Shown in pieces: positions 1 through 11,162 of a stretch of 64,000 nt of DNA. The notes beneath the pieces are model-generated. The model was not told the origin of the DNA, did no database searches, and was given only the letters and a program-made list of their open reading frames with translations. Numbering within the stretch: position 1 is the first letter of the stretch; each line of letters starts with the position of its first letter. The translations under genes and the position numbers were made by a program. The stretch comes from Lolium rigidum (taxonomy: Eukaryota > Streptophyta > Magnoliopsida > Poales > Poaceae). The DNA is taken from positions 37,163,047-37,227,046 of the forward strand of contig NC_061510.1 of assembly GCF_022539505.1 (NCBI RefSeq). Reading direction: 5' to 3'.

Positions 1-381
1 TTTGCTCTGCTCGCTTGTTCATGTTGATCACTGCATCTAGTATGTTCGAGTTTCACATGTTAGTAATTACTTTTGTCATGCTTTATATTCTGGAATTAAT
101 CATGGAAATTGTGCCTAATTATCCAACACAAAGTTCATCTTGAAATACGGAGCTGAAATACGTGTGCGTCTTATTCTTTGAAACGGAGGTAGTAGTGTGT
201 AGGACAATTAATCGGATAAATCTTCTTCGTGTGTAAATACAATCAGAAAAAGTACGGAAGCTAAAACCGTTCCCATCATGACAGACAAAGTTGCAGGAAC
301 GGTATAATGAAAAGAAGTACTCCCATACTCCACGAAAATAAAAAATAACAAGAAGATGGGAGGAAATGAGACTCAACTCCT
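1..381. other. Left flank of the CACTA element, no gene seen
   Basis: I see no supportable gene here; all reading frames are short. Bases 1-126 end in a CCTAATTATCCAACA motif that resembles the 3' end of an LTR, but only one edge is present and no partner copy lies in the window, so this is only a suspicion. The last three bases, CCT at 379-381, are the left target-site duplication of the CACTA element that follows. Confidence 0.6.
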
Positions 382-895
382 CACTACAGGAATGGACCTC
401 TACGCCGACGGCCGGCTGCCCTCGGCGTAGCCACGCCTGGCCCTCGGCGTAGGCTACGCCGACGGCAGCCCTCGGCGTACCTCGTCGGCGTCCAGGTCCC
501 TCGGCATAGCCCAGCTTGCCCTCGGCGTAGAAGCAGCCGTCGGCGTCCCGGCTCTGTGCCGACGGTGAAGAAGACCCTCGGCGTTGACGCCGTCGGCGTA
601 GCGTGGCGGCGCGCCGTCGACGTTAACGGAGCGGCGCGGAGACGCCGACGGCCCAACCCTCGGCGTAGAGAGACGGGAGAGGCGACGTGGCGCACGGAGG
701 CGCACCGTAGCCGAGAGGCTATGCCGAGGGCAACCCCTCGGCGTATGCATGGCGCATGCAGCGCCACCGTGGACACGCGGCAGCACTCGGGCGCGTCGGG
801 CTACGCCGAGGGCAACCCCTCGGCATAGACCTGACCATATGGCCCTATGTCGGGGTCTATGCCGACGGCATTACCCTCGGCATAGGAGCCTGCCA
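382..895. repeat. Left terminal and subterminal repeat zone of the CACTA element
   Basis: After the CACTA terminus, the words CGCCGACGG, CCCTCGGCGTA and ATGCCGAGGGC recur in both orientations about every 15-40 bp up to position 895. This creates open but meaningless frames on both strands. In En/Spm-type elements such arrays bind the TNPA-like protein and align the ends for excision. The GC content drops sharply after 895. Confidence 0.9.
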
Positions 896-1076
896 TTTTT
901 TTTCTCGTTTCGGCTTCAGGTCCAGTTGCAATGCAATCCGAGCTTCAGCTCATATAATCGACCAAATTCACATAAATATCATATAATCGACCAAATTCAT
1001 CCAAAATCGACCAAATTCGTCATAATTCACATAAATAACATGAAATCCACATAGTAGCATACAAATACATCCAAAT
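896..1076. repeat. AT-rich short direct repeats
   Basis: The words ATCGACCAAATTCA and CATAATTCACATAAATA recur. A block of about 42 bp at 1020-1061 is repeated almost exactly at 1091-1132, the second copy running into the 3' end of the adjacent minus-strand gene. No coding function is apparent. Confidence 0.6.
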
Positions 1077-3755
1077 TCATCCAAAATCACCATAATTCAC
1101 ATAAATAGCATGAAATCCACATAGTAGCATACATGGTGCATGTAATAGCATACAAGAGGAGAGTGCCATGTCATCCAATACATAGTAGTAGGTAGCACAT
1201 GATGGCAAGCAAGAAGCCCGGTGCTGACTAGCGGAGGAAGGACCCGGGCGGGGTGTGTCGCCCACATCGTTGGCGAAACGAGCAGCCCGGGATTGCGCTC
1301 CGGTAGAAGCTCCAGAAGAACCACCTGGAGAAGGACCGGTGGTATGCCTAGGAGAAGTCGACGGAGAGGCACCGGGAGTAGTCCCAGGAGTAGTCGACGG
1401 AGAGGCACCAGCAGAACGCCCAGGAGACCGACCACCTTCATGAACCGGTGTGACCTCGCGCCCACCCGGCGATGCCTGGTTCCCGGACCATCCCGTTCCC
1501 TACATGTTCCCTACATGTTAGCAACTTGCGAGGCAAAGAAAAGTGGTAACTACCGGTTTGGCAAAGAACTTACCTCCGGTGTGGATCCGTAGTAAGTCGC
1601 AGCGAAAGCTGCCCTCGATGGCATGATAGGCATGTCCCCCGCCACGGTAACTCGAGCCGGGCGGTGTACCAGTAGACATAGAGATCATCATTTCCTGCAA
1701 GATAGGTTACAAGTTAGGCTTTGCAGAAATAAAGCATCAAACTGAGACTTGTCATCTACTTGCGCGAGAAGAAAGATTCGGACTTACTCCTATATACGCC
1801 ATGTAGGCCGTATTCTGCCTATTCCACCGCGCAGCGGCTCGCCGATAAGCTTCATTACAGGCTTCGAAGGCCGCCTCAAACTCAGAGCTACAATTTTAGA
1901 AACAATGAATCTCGTAAACACTTAGCCATGTAGGAAGGAAAACCGGAAAGAGGATGAAAATGAGGAAAACTTACATCGTAGGCGGGTGGACGAGCAGGCC
2001 GTGGACGAGGCTGGGGGCTGTCGGCGGTGAGGGTATGCTTGAGGCGCGTGTAGCTCGTGGAGTGGGTAGGCTTGACCGCCTTATTCAGCCAAGGGAAACG
2101 GCCATGCGGACGCCCGTGCCCCGACAGGACCAACGACTCCTCGTCGACCGGAATGCTCAAGGGGTCATCCACCTCGGGGTGACGAGACTTGACCATGTCG
2201 CGGTAGTCCTCCTTGGCGGCCTTGGCATTGCCGTAGTACTCGTGGCTGAGGCAATGCGGGATTGGGCTTCGCTTCGTCCGCATCATGTCATATATCCGGG
2301 CATCATGAAGCACCACCCCAGGTGGTGCCTCGGCCACCTGCATCGCGAAAAGAAAAGTTAAACGTACCACAAATGAGACATGACGGGAAATGAAAGAAGG
2401 TCGTTCCATGTATATACATACCTTTTTCCCCTTGAAGCGGGTGTAGTCGCGGTTTCCCGCGCAGTGTGTGCCACCGGTGCCTCGGTTCTCCATGTTACGC
2501 CTCGACACGGCTGCAAACTCCTCGTCCCGCCCGAGCCACCTCGCCCTAATCAGCTCCTCCCATGCCTCCCTATGTCTGCTCGGCCCACTCGGGACAAACC
2601 TGAAAACGCAATACTCAGCTCAAGATAATTCAATGAAAACATAGCGGCAATGTAGAATCTCATAGACATTTTACTCACCGACATGTACTCCTCAATGGTC
2701 ATTGCCCATTCCTCCGTAGGCTCGGTTACCAACATAGTACTCCTTCTTGACCCTCTTACCCTTGTTAGCCCGGAAGGCACTAGCGCTCGGTGAACTTTTG
2801 GTTGTACCACTCGCTGCGGTGTCAACCTCTCGCAAGCGCCACGCAAAGTGAGACGCGCCTGCGTGTCATGCTCCGGGTCCACACGATAGAAGCACTTCAA
2901 TCATGCATAAATCAGTTGTGAAAGTCATGAGTTAGCACATTAGGGTCATCAACTATGAACGGTGCTCGAGAAATATATGCCTTACCCGGAACTTGGTGGT
3001 CACAGCCTCGGCAGCTGTCGCGAAGCCTACGGCAGGGGCATCCTCATAGTCCGCCCAAGTAGTGGCTAGCTTCGTCGCGCCACCGGGGACCGTGCTAAGG
3101 GGAGTGTATCCGCCGGGCCGAACTTCTTAATCGAGCCCCAAGCAAGCTGTTAGGCATGCGGGGGGCTTGGCATCCCATGTCCGATTGCTCGCAAATAAAT
3201 CACACATTAGTACACATGCCAAATTGTTTATTATGCCCAAGATGAAAATACATGTTCGAAATTTTTGAAGTAGTACACTTACTCATCGCTCGAAGGAATG
3301 ATAAGGGCCTTGTCATCATGGGTCTTCGGCTCCTTCCTCGCATCGGGGACTCTAGCTTCTCCACGAAGCTTCAAGGGCTTCGGCGCACCCCCATCCTCCA
3401 TCACCTCCAACTCAGCCCTAGAGTCCAACTCGTGTGTAGACTCCGTCTCCATCTCCACCTCCCCACTAGACGGACCCTCAAGGTACAACTCAGGAGCCAC
3501 GTCGCCAGAAGCGGAGGGTGGCTCGTCAAAGTCCATGTGTACCCCGCCGCCACCTCGTCCTCCACCTCGTCCTCCTCGTCCTCGTCCTCGTCCTCCACCT
3601 CGTCCTCCTCGTCCTCGTCCTCCATCGGTACCATCGGCGTAACGCGGATTTTGAACCGGGGCTCGATCACTCCGTCTAGGCACTCTAGGAATATTCCTCT
3701 TCACTCGCGCCGGCGTCTTAAGCAAGCTCTCGGAGTCCGCCTTGCCGCTGCTCAT
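1077..3755 (-). pseudogene. CACTA accessory transposase gene (TNP1/Transposase_24-like), decayed
   Basis: A multi-exon minus-strand gene can be followed by splice sites: 3755-3283, 3187-2986, 2894-2679, 2599-2422, 2337-1975, 1887-1788, 1694-1574 and a last exon from about 1500 to the stop at 1077. Exon 1 starts MSSGKADSESLL and has an Arg-Gly-rich tract. Exons 4-7 contain the conserved block of plant En/Spm 'Transposase_24' proteins (CAGNRDYTRFKGKK, then CLSHEYYGNAKAAKEDY, then FEAAFEACNEAYRRAAA). The last exon is Ser/Thr/Pro-rich with repeated GASPST-type units. It is judged broken because exon 2 has an in-frame TAA (after CLGLD) and exon 3 needs a frame change. The family is thought to bind subterminal repeats rather than cut DNA. 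Exon borders are inferred from GT/AG sites and reading frame, and the last acceptor is ambiguous. Confidence 0.8.
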
Positions 3756-3812
3756 ATTGTCCGATCACCCGCATTGAGAAGAATAAAACAGTTAAGCACA
3801 AAGACATATTAT

Positions 3813-3945
3813 ATGAAGATACTAAGAATAAAAGGCAAAATGCAATTAAGAAGCATGTTGACATAATAAAATGAATATACTAAGAATAAAAGGCACAATG
3901 CAATTAAGAAGCATGTTGACATAATAAAATGAAGATACTAATTCT
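3813..3945. repeat. 58-bp tandem repeat, about 2.3 copies
   Basis: The motif ACTAAGAATAAAAGGCA starts at 3821 and 3879, and a third partial copy starts at 3937, giving a 58-bp period. The array lies exactly where the TNP2-type coding sequence stops, so it may mark the junction of the deletion that removed the catalytic domain. Confidence 0.85.
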
Positions 3946-3949
3946 CCTC

Positions 3950-4571
3950 GTCGCGTGCAGGCTTTGAGGCAGACAATGATCTTTGGGCAACATGTTACCA
4001 GTTGTTTTCAGACTTGCTTCAAAGCCCTCACGGGTGGTGTTGTACCGGGTCTTGTCGGCTAGACATTGGGAGATGGCATCGAGCCGAGAAATCGCGGCGC
4101 CCTCGTACGGAGGCCTCTTAGCCGCGGCAATCATATCATAGAAGGCCTTCGCGGTTGGCTCTGGTTCCTCCGGTTCGGCGGCGCCTCCGGTTCCGGCGGC
4201 GCCTCCGGTTCTGGAGGTGGCGAATCCGGGACATCGGCATGGACGAGATCATCTAGAAAGTCTCTAATTTCATCGTACTCATTGCCATTGAGCCGCTGCC
4301 GCATCACCTCACCTCTGTCACGTTCGCGCTCATCAAAGTCGATTTCCGTGACGTACCCATGCATATACCCATATTGCAGAAGGTGTCTATACATTTCATC
4401 CTTCCCACGACGTTGACGCTTCACGCAGCGAACACAGGGGCAAAGTGCCCGAACCAGCCCCTTTGTACCACGCGCTAACTCATTCACTAGAAAATGGGTC
4501 TTCCTTGTCCACTCATCTGTTTTGTCAGTTGCACTAACACGCTCATTGTACATCCATCCATTATCAGCCAT
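3950..4571 (-). pseudogene. Truncated TNP2-type CACTA transposase, N-terminal part only
   Basis: Translation from the ATG at 4571 begins MADNGWMY and gives a typical 'transposase-associated' domain with a Cys-rich segment (CPCVRCVKR) and the block MYRHLLQYGYMHGY. It continues through an acidic Pro/Glu linker. A frame change near 4155, in a GGAACC/CCGAACC repeat, leads into the next conserved block, FYDMIAAAKRPPYEGAAISR to LPQSLHATRR. The match ends abruptly at about 3950, where a 58-bp tandem repeat starts. Full TNP2 proteins continue for many hundreds of residues with the DDE-type Transposase_21 domain, none of which is visible here. An upstream in-frame ATG at 4604 exists, but MADNGW is the family-like start. 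Confidence 0.85.
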
Positions 4572-4708
4572 CCTCTGCTTTATTGGGAGCCAAACCACAG
4601 ACATAACATTTATATCAAATAGGAAATTAAATGCATCATATTTTTATTTATTTTACCGGGCGAAACGCATGCATCAACCTACATCTCTACTAGGTGGGCT
4701 CCTAGCAG

Positions 4709-4915
4709 CCGCCGGATCCGTAGTTGGCTACGTTCTCCATGCTCTACCCCGGTCCAAGTCAGAATTTCGGCAGCACCTCCCCGCTGCTCTCCCGATACAC
4801 GTCTCGGCAAAAAGCCGAGAGGATGTGCATCCGGAGAACAACGGGGAGGCGCCGCCGAAATCCTGACTCGAACCGGAGTAGAACATGGAAAACGTAGACA
4901 ACTACGCATCCGCCG
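4709..4915. repeat. Long imperfect inverted repeat (hairpin), arms about 85 bp
   Basis: The left arm (about 4709-4793) is the imperfect reverse complement of the right arm (about 4832-4915). For example, CCGTAGTTGGCTACGTTCTC pairs with the complement of GAAAACGTAGACAACTACG. The loop is about 38 bp. It lies just upstream of the truncated TNP2-type gene, in its probable promoter or 5' region. Confidence 0.85.
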
Positions 4916-4917
4916 AC

Positions 4918-5006
4918 TGTCCCGTAAATGCCGCAAGCGTTACGGTTCAAAATATGCGGACTACTAATGCATATTTATCCGCGTAACGCTCGCGGACGGG
5001 AAGTGA
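4918..5006. repeat. Second, weaker inverted repeat
   Basis: GTCCCGTAAATGCCGCAAGC near 4919 is partly complementary to GCGTAACGCTCGCGGACGGG near 4980-5000, and together they could fold into a hairpin next to the larger one. Confidence 0.55.
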
Positions 5007-5220
5007 CACCTAGGTTACGCAACTGGACTTCGAAAATGAATCTAGTGACATAAGAAAATGCGGAGATGAAGTTGGAAATTTAGCTCACCCTCGGCTGAAG
5101 AGGAAGTAGTCAAACAACGCAGTGTCGATGTCGGCGAACGCCGAGAAGCGCGTCAAGATCCGGGATCGTCACGCCGGGGTGCTCATGACAAGGCGGTCAC
5201 GACATGGCCTATTATAAATT

Positions 5221-5460
5221 CACATTATTAGAAAAAATTCACATTTGCATTTCTATTCCCATTATTAAACAAATTCATTTCTATTCCCATTATTAAACAA
5301 ATTCATTTCTATTTCTATTGCACATTTCCATTTAATTTCTATTTCTGTCCAAATTTCCAATATTCTATTTATATTGCTATTTCAAATCAATTCTATTTTA
5401 TTTCTTTCAACTATTTCCACTATTCTATTTCTATCCCACTATTGTATTTCTAGTACAACA
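5221..5460. repeat. AT-rich tract with short tandem repeats
   Basis: ATTCATTTCTATTCCCATTA and close variants (TTTCTATTTCTATTGC and similar) recur, with two near-perfect neighbouring copies of about 36 bp around 5245-5310. No gene is visible. Confidence 0.7.
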
Positions 5461-5498
5461 ATTAAGCAAATAGAAAAATAAAAAAACAGGGGATCTAA

Positions 5499-5890
5499 CC
5501 CTAGCTTACCAATGCAGGGAAGAGGGGCCGGGCAGGCCTTGCCGGCAGGGAAGAGGGGACGGGCGGGGCGGCACAGGCAGGGGAGTGGAGGAGGGCGGGG
5601 CGGCACCGCCAAGGGAGAGGAGGATGGCGCAGGGGAGAGGAGGGCGACGGTAGCGAGGGGAGGAGGGCGGCTGGGGCGGAGCGTGGCGGCGGGCGGCCAG
5701 AGGGCAGCGAGGGGAGGAGGGCGGCCGGGGCGGAGCGTGGCGGCGGGCAGCGGGCGACGGTGAGGAGGAGGGGGTGGCGGCGGCGGGCGGGAAGGCGGCG
5801 GCCGGGGCTGAGCGTGGCGGCGCGGGCGGGGGGAGAAGCAGAGCGTGCGGGGAGCGCGCTGGGCTGGGGCGTGCATTGAGTTGGTCCGGC
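5499..5890. repeat. G-rich, strand-asymmetric repetitive block
   Basis: The plus strand is almost devoid of T and dense in G-runs. The motif GGGGCGGAGCGTGGCGG recurs near 5673 and 5727, with related GAGGGGAGGAGGGCGGC units between. The open frames here are compositional by-products. The run spacing (GGGG, GGG, GGGG within tens of bases) would allow G-quadruplexes on the plus strand. Confidence 0.75.
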
Positions 5891-5924
5891 TCGACCAACT
5901 CGACCGGCCGCCTGGTCATAACCC

Positions 5925-5985
5925 AAGGCTATATGCCGAGGGCCAGGCATATGCCGAGGGCAGCCCTCGGCATAGCCCCTTTTTT
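5925..5985. repeat. Internal island of subterminal-type repeats
   Basis: The words TATGCCGAGGGC (three times) and CCCTCGGCATAG match those in the right subterminal zone near 41757, although this site is 5.5 kb from the left terminus. It separates the gene part of the CACTA element from its tandem-repeat part. Confidence 0.8.
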
Positions 5986-6138
5986 TCTTTTTCAACTTAT
6001 TTTCTATTTAAATTTTATTACTGTCAATTATATTTATAAAATATATTAATATAGGTCCATACAAATTTGTTTTGATCTTCTACATTCCCAAGCTATGCGC
6101 ATAATTTTTTTAACCACATCTTAACTTAATATTTTCTC

Positions 6139-6735
6139 CCGTACACGAAACCCTAATCTGGTTTCCCCGCAGATCTACCCCTTTGACCGACCTCCGATGA
6201 CAGCTGACCCATGGACTTTTCTCTTCCTTTGTGTTGTGTTAGGTCATCGGAACATGTAGTATCAATAATTACCCTTTCTTACTTCAATATTCCCTCCGGT
6301 AGACGAAACCCTAATTCGGGATCCCCGCAGATCTACCCCTTTGACCGGCCTCCGATGACAGTTGACCCATGGACTTTTCTCTTAATTTGTGTTGTGTTAG
6401 GTCATTGGAACATGTAGTATCAATAATTACCCTATCTTACATCAATATTCCCTCCGGTAGACGAAACCCTAATCCGGTAGCCCCGCAGATCTACCCCTTT
6501 CACCGGCCTCCGATGACAGTTGACCCATGGACTTTTCTCTTCCTTTGTGTTCTGTTAGGTCATCGGAACATGTAGTATCAATAGTTACCCTATCTTACAT
6601 CAATATTTTCTCTGGTAGACGAAACCCTAATCTGGGAGCCCCGCAGATCTACCCCTTTGACCGGCCTCCGATAACAGTTGACCCATGGAGTTTTCTCTTC
6701 CTTTGTTTTGTGTTAGGTCATCGGAACATTTAGTA
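6139..6735. repeat. 158-bp tandem repeat, four copies
   Basis: The block with GCAGATCTACCCCTTT and CCCATGGACTTTTCTCTT recurs at an exact 158-bp spacing (ATGGACTTTTC at 6211, 6369, 6527 and 6685). The units give the same short open frame each time, which reflects repetition rather than a gene. The fourth unit passes straight into the 340-bp array. A diverged fifth relative lies at 41253-41375. Confidence 0.95.
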
Positions 6736-9700
6736 TCATCCCATATGATCTCAAGTTTCTCTCCGGTTCACCTCCGAGGGAGTTCCCCCCTATACATGCA
6801 GAATCTGCCTAAGTGTAGGAACCCCCGTCCGAGAAGCCGGACACACACTGGGGGTAGCCTTGGATATAAAACCATCTCAAATCACTTTTGTGCATTCCAT
6901 GTGGACACACACAAGTTTTGGGGCCCTTCCCTAGATCCGATGCTCGATTTCCGATGAAACCCTAGTTCCGTTGACCGCGCGGTCTACCCCTTTGATCGCA
7001 TCCCATCGGGGTCCCCGGTGGGCATATGCCTCCATTTGAGCTTGGTTAGGTCATAGGTACATGTGGAAACAAGGATCATCACATATGATCTCAAGTTTCT
7101 CTCCGGTTCACCTCCGAGAGAGTTCCCCCCTATACATGCATAATCTGCCTAAGGGTAGTAACCCCCTGTCCGAGAAGCCGGACACACCTGGGGGGGTAGC
7201 CTTGGATATAAAACCATCTCAAATCACTTGTGTGCATTCCATGTGGACACACACTAGTTTTGGGGCCATTCCCTAGATCCGATGCTCGATTTCCGACGAA
7301 ACCCTAGTTCTGTTGACCGCGCGGTCTACCCCTTTGACTGCATCCCATCGGGGTCCCCCGGTGGGCATATGCCTCCATTTGAGCTTGGTTAGGTCATAGG
7401 TACATGTGGAAACAAGGATCACCCCATATGATCTCAAGTTTCTCTCCGGTTCACCTCCGAGGGAGTTCCCCCCTATACATGCAGAATCTGCCTAAGTGTA
7501 GGAACCCCCTGTCCGAGAAGCCGGACACACCTGGGGGTAGCCTTGGATATAAAACCATCTCAAATCACTTTTGTGCATTCCATGTGGACACACACAAGTT
7601 TTGGGGCCCTTCCCTAGATCCGATGCTCGATTTCCGATGAAACCCTAGTTCCGTTGACCGCGCGGTCTACCCCTTTGATCGCATCCCATCGGGGTCCCCG
7701 GTGGGCATATGCCTCCATTTGAGCTTGGTTAGGTCATAGGTACATGTGGAAACAAGGATCATCCCATATGATCTCAAGTTTCTCTCCGGTTCACCTCCGA
7801 GAGAGTTCCCCCCTATACATGCATAATCTGCCTAAGTGTAGTAACCCCCTTTCCGAGAAGCCGGACACACCTGGGGGGGTAGCCTTGGATATAAAACCAT
7901 CTCAAATCACTTTTGTGCATTCCATGTGGACACACACTAGTTTTGGGGCCATTCCCTAGATCCGATGCTCGATTTCCGACGAAACCCTAGTTCTGTTGAC
8001 CGCGCGATCTACCCCTTTGATCGCATCCCATCGGGAGTCCCCCGGTGGGCATATGCCTCCATTTGAGCTTGGTTAGGTCATAGGTACATGTGGAAACAAG
8101 GATCATCACATATGATCTCAAGTTTCTCTCCGGTTCACCTCCGAGAGAGTTCCCCCTATACATGCATAATCGCCTAAGTGTAGTAACCCCCTTTCCGAGA
8201 AGCCGGACACACCGGGGGGTAGCCTTGGATATAAAACCATCTCAAATCACTTTTGTGCATTCCATGTGGACACACACTAGTTTTGGGGCCATTCCCTAGA
8301 TCCGATGCTCGATTTCTGACGAAACCCTAGTTCTGTTGACCGCGCGGTCTACCCCTTGATCGCATCCCATCGGGGTCCCCGGTGGGCATATGCCTCCATT
8401 TGAGCTTGGTTAGGTCATAGGTACATGTGGAAACAAGGATCATCCCATATGATCTCAAGTTTCTCTCTCGGTTCAACTCCGAGGAGTTCCCCTATACATG
8501 CGGAATCCGCCTAAGTGTAGTAACCCCCTGTCCGAGAAGCCGGACACACCTGGGGGTAGCCTTGGATATAAAACCATCTCAAATCACTTTTGTGCATTCC
8601 ATGTGGACACACACAAGTTTTGGGGCCCTTCCCTAGATCCGATGCTCGATTTCCGATGAAACCATAGTTCTGTTGACCGCGCGGTCTACCCCTTTGACTG
8701 AATCCCATCGGGGGTCCCCCGGTGGGCATATGCCTCCATTTGAGCTTGGTTAGGTCATAGGTACATGTGGAAACAAGGATCATCACATATGATCTCAAGT
8801 TTCTCGCCGGTTCACCTCCGAGAGAGTTCCCCCCTATACATGCATAATCTGCCTAAGTGTAGTAACTCCCTGTCCGAGAAGCCGAACACACCTGGGGGGT
8901 AGCCTTGGATATAAAACCATCTCAAATCACTTTTGTGCATTCCATGTGGACACACACAAGTTTTTGGGCCATTCCCTAGATCCGATGCTCGATTTCCGAC
9001 GAAACCCTAGTTCTGTTGACCGCGCGGTCTACCCCTTTGATCGCATCCCATCGGGGACCCCCGGTGGGCATATGCCTCCATTTGAGCTTGGTTAGGTCAT
9101 AGGTACATGTGGAAACAAGGATCATCCCATATGATATCAAGTTTCTCTCCGGTTCACCTCCGAGAGAGTTCCCCCTATACATGCGAATGCGCCTAAGTGT
9201 AGGAACCCCTGTCCGAGAAGCCGGACACACTGGGAGTAGCCTTGGATATAAAACCATCTCAAATCACTTTTGTGCATTCCATGTGGACACACACAAGTTT
9301 TTCGGCCATTCCCTAGATCCGATGCTCGATTTCCGACGAAACCCTAGTTCTGTTGAACGCGCGGTCTACCCCTTTGATCGCATCCCATCGGGGTCCCCCG
9401 GTGGGCATATGCCTCCATTTGAGCTTGGTTAGGTCATAGGTACATGTGGAAACAAGGATCACCCCATATGATCTCAAGTTTCTCTCCGGTTCACCTCCGA
9501 GAGAGTTCCCCCTATACATGCGGAATCCGCCTAAGTGTAGGAACCCCTTTCCGAGAAGCCGGACACACCGGGGGTAGCCTTGGATATAAAACCATCTCAA
9601 ATCACTTTTGTGCATTCCATGTGGACACACACTAGTTTTGGGGCCATTCCCTAGATCCGATGCTCGATTTCCGACGAAACCCTAGTTCTGTTGACCGCGC

Positions 9701-10761
9701 GGTCTACCCCTTTGATCGCATCCCATCGGGGTCCCCCGTGGGCATATGCCTCCATTTGAGCTTGGTTAGGTCATAGGTACATGTGGAAACAAGGATCATC
9801 CCATATGATATCAAGTTTCTCTCCGGTTCACCTCCGAGAGAGTTCCCCCCTATACATGCAGAATCTGCCCAAGTGTAGGAACCCCCTGTCCGAGAAGCCG
9901 GACACACCTGGGGAGTAGCCTTGGATATAAAACCATCTCAAATCACTTTTGTGCATTCCATGTGGACACACACAAGTTTTGGGGCCATTCCCTAGATCCG
10001 ATGCTCGATTTCCGACGAAACCCTAGTTCCGTTGACCGCGCGGTCTACCCCTTTGATCGCATCCCATCGGGGGTCCCCGGTGGGCATATGCCTCCATTTG
10101 AGCTTGGTTAGGTCATAGGTACATGTGGAAACAAGGATCACCCCATATGATCTCAAGTTTCTCTCCGGTTCACCTCCGAGAGAGTTCCCCCTATACATGC
10201 GAGATCCGCCTAAGTGTAGGAACCCCTTTCCGAGAAGCCGGACACACCTGGGGGGTAGCCTTGGATATAAAACCATCTCAAATCACTTTTGTGCATTCCA
10301 TGTGGACACACACTAGTTTTGGGGCCATTCCCTAGATCCGATGCTCGATTTCCGACGAAACCCTAGTTCTGTTGACCGCGCGGTCTACCCCTTTGATCGC
10401 ATCCCATCGGGGTCCCCGGTGGGCATATGCCTCCATTTGAGCTTGGTTAGGTCATAGGTACATGTGGAAACAAAAATCATCCCATATGATATCAAGTTTC
10501 TCTCCGGTTCACGTACGAGGGAGTTCCCCCTATACATGCGGAACTGCCCAAGTGTAGGAACCCCCTGTCGGAGAAGCCGGACACACCTGGGGGGGTAGCC
10601 TTGGATATAAAACCATCTCAAATCAATTTTGTGCATGCCATGTGGACACACACAAGTTTTGGAGCCATTCACTAGATCCGACGCTCGATTTCTGACGAAA
10701 CCCTAGTTCTGTTGACCGCGCGGTCTACCCCTTTGACTGCATCCCATCGGGGGTCCCCCGG
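6736..10761. repeat. About 340-bp tandem (satellite-like) array inside the CACTA element
   Basis: Twelve units can be counted by GAAACCCTAGTTC-type landmarks at about 6954, 7298, 7638, 7980, 8320, 8657, 9001, 9338, 9676, 10016, 10358 and 10698, a mean period of 340 bp. A thirteenth unit continues beyond the inserted retrotransposon at 39621-39908. Within each unit the part from GAAACCCTAG through GGTTAGGTCAT to GTACATGTGG is recognisably related to the 158-bp unit, so the longer unit looks like a 158-bp-type unit fused to new sequence. The unit-long open frames are not convincing genes. Confidence 0.95.
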
Positions 10762-11145
10762 TGACAAGGTATCAACTTGTCAATGCCTACGGGTTATAGG
10801 CTAGGGTTTAGTTAGAAGTAGAGGGCAAGTAGATCTCGAAGGTTTCAGCCGAAAAGTACTCGACGATTATGAAAACTAGGGTTTGTGAACAATGATTCGA
10901 TGATCTCTTCGTCCCTCGACTCCCCCTTTATATAAGAGGCGGAGCCGAGGGTTTCGTTTCGTATAAGTTACAGAGTCCGGAACGGTTTCTAACTCATCCC
11001 GCCAGATTACAAACAACACTTCCTATTACAACTCTACTTTCCTTAATATATCTTGGGCTCCCGAATCTTCTTATTCTTCGGGTAATGGGCCTTCATTAAA
11101 CCCCGGGTACTATCTTTGGCAAGCCCATTTGGGATGCCTATGTCA
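10762..11145 (-). repeat. 3' LTR of the Tat-lineage element
   Basis: This is 384 bp starting TGACAAGGTATC and ending GGATGCCTATGTCA. It matches 39237-39620 except for three substitutions near 10981-11009. On the minus strand it holds a TATATAAAGG box. Confidence 0.95.
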
Positions 11146-11162
11146 GTAGCCCCCGAGATTTT
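11146..11162 (-). other. Polypurine tract of the Tat-lineage element
   Basis: Read on the minus strand, AAATCTCGGGGGCTAC abuts the LTR start TGACATAGG. This is the expected place and composition for the plus-strand primer. Confidence 0.65.

Noticed and set aside
1..126. Possible 3' end of an LTR (CCTAATTATCCAACA)
   Set aside because: There is only one edge, no partner LTR or target duplication in the window, so it cannot be supported.
384..828. Several overlapping open frames of 76-130 residues on both strands, Arg- and Pro-rich
   Set aside because: They are produced by the GC-rich subterminal repeats of the CACTA element, are open in several frames at once and share no domain.
3252..3866. 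Plus-strand frame of 204 residues with a poly-Ser run
   Set aside because: It is the reverse reading of exon 1 of the CACTA accessory gene; the poly-Ser comes from the GRG-coding repeat on the other strand.
5439..5995. Long Pro/Ala/Arg-rich minus-strand frames
   Set aside because: They are compositional products of the G-rich block; low complexity with no conserved motif.
6211..10672. Serial open frames of 62-107 residues on both strands in the tandem arrays
   Set aside because: Each frame simply repeats with the 158-bp or 340-bp unit and shows no codon bias or domain. The CACAAGTTTTGGGGCC words are repeat sequence, not gene sequence.
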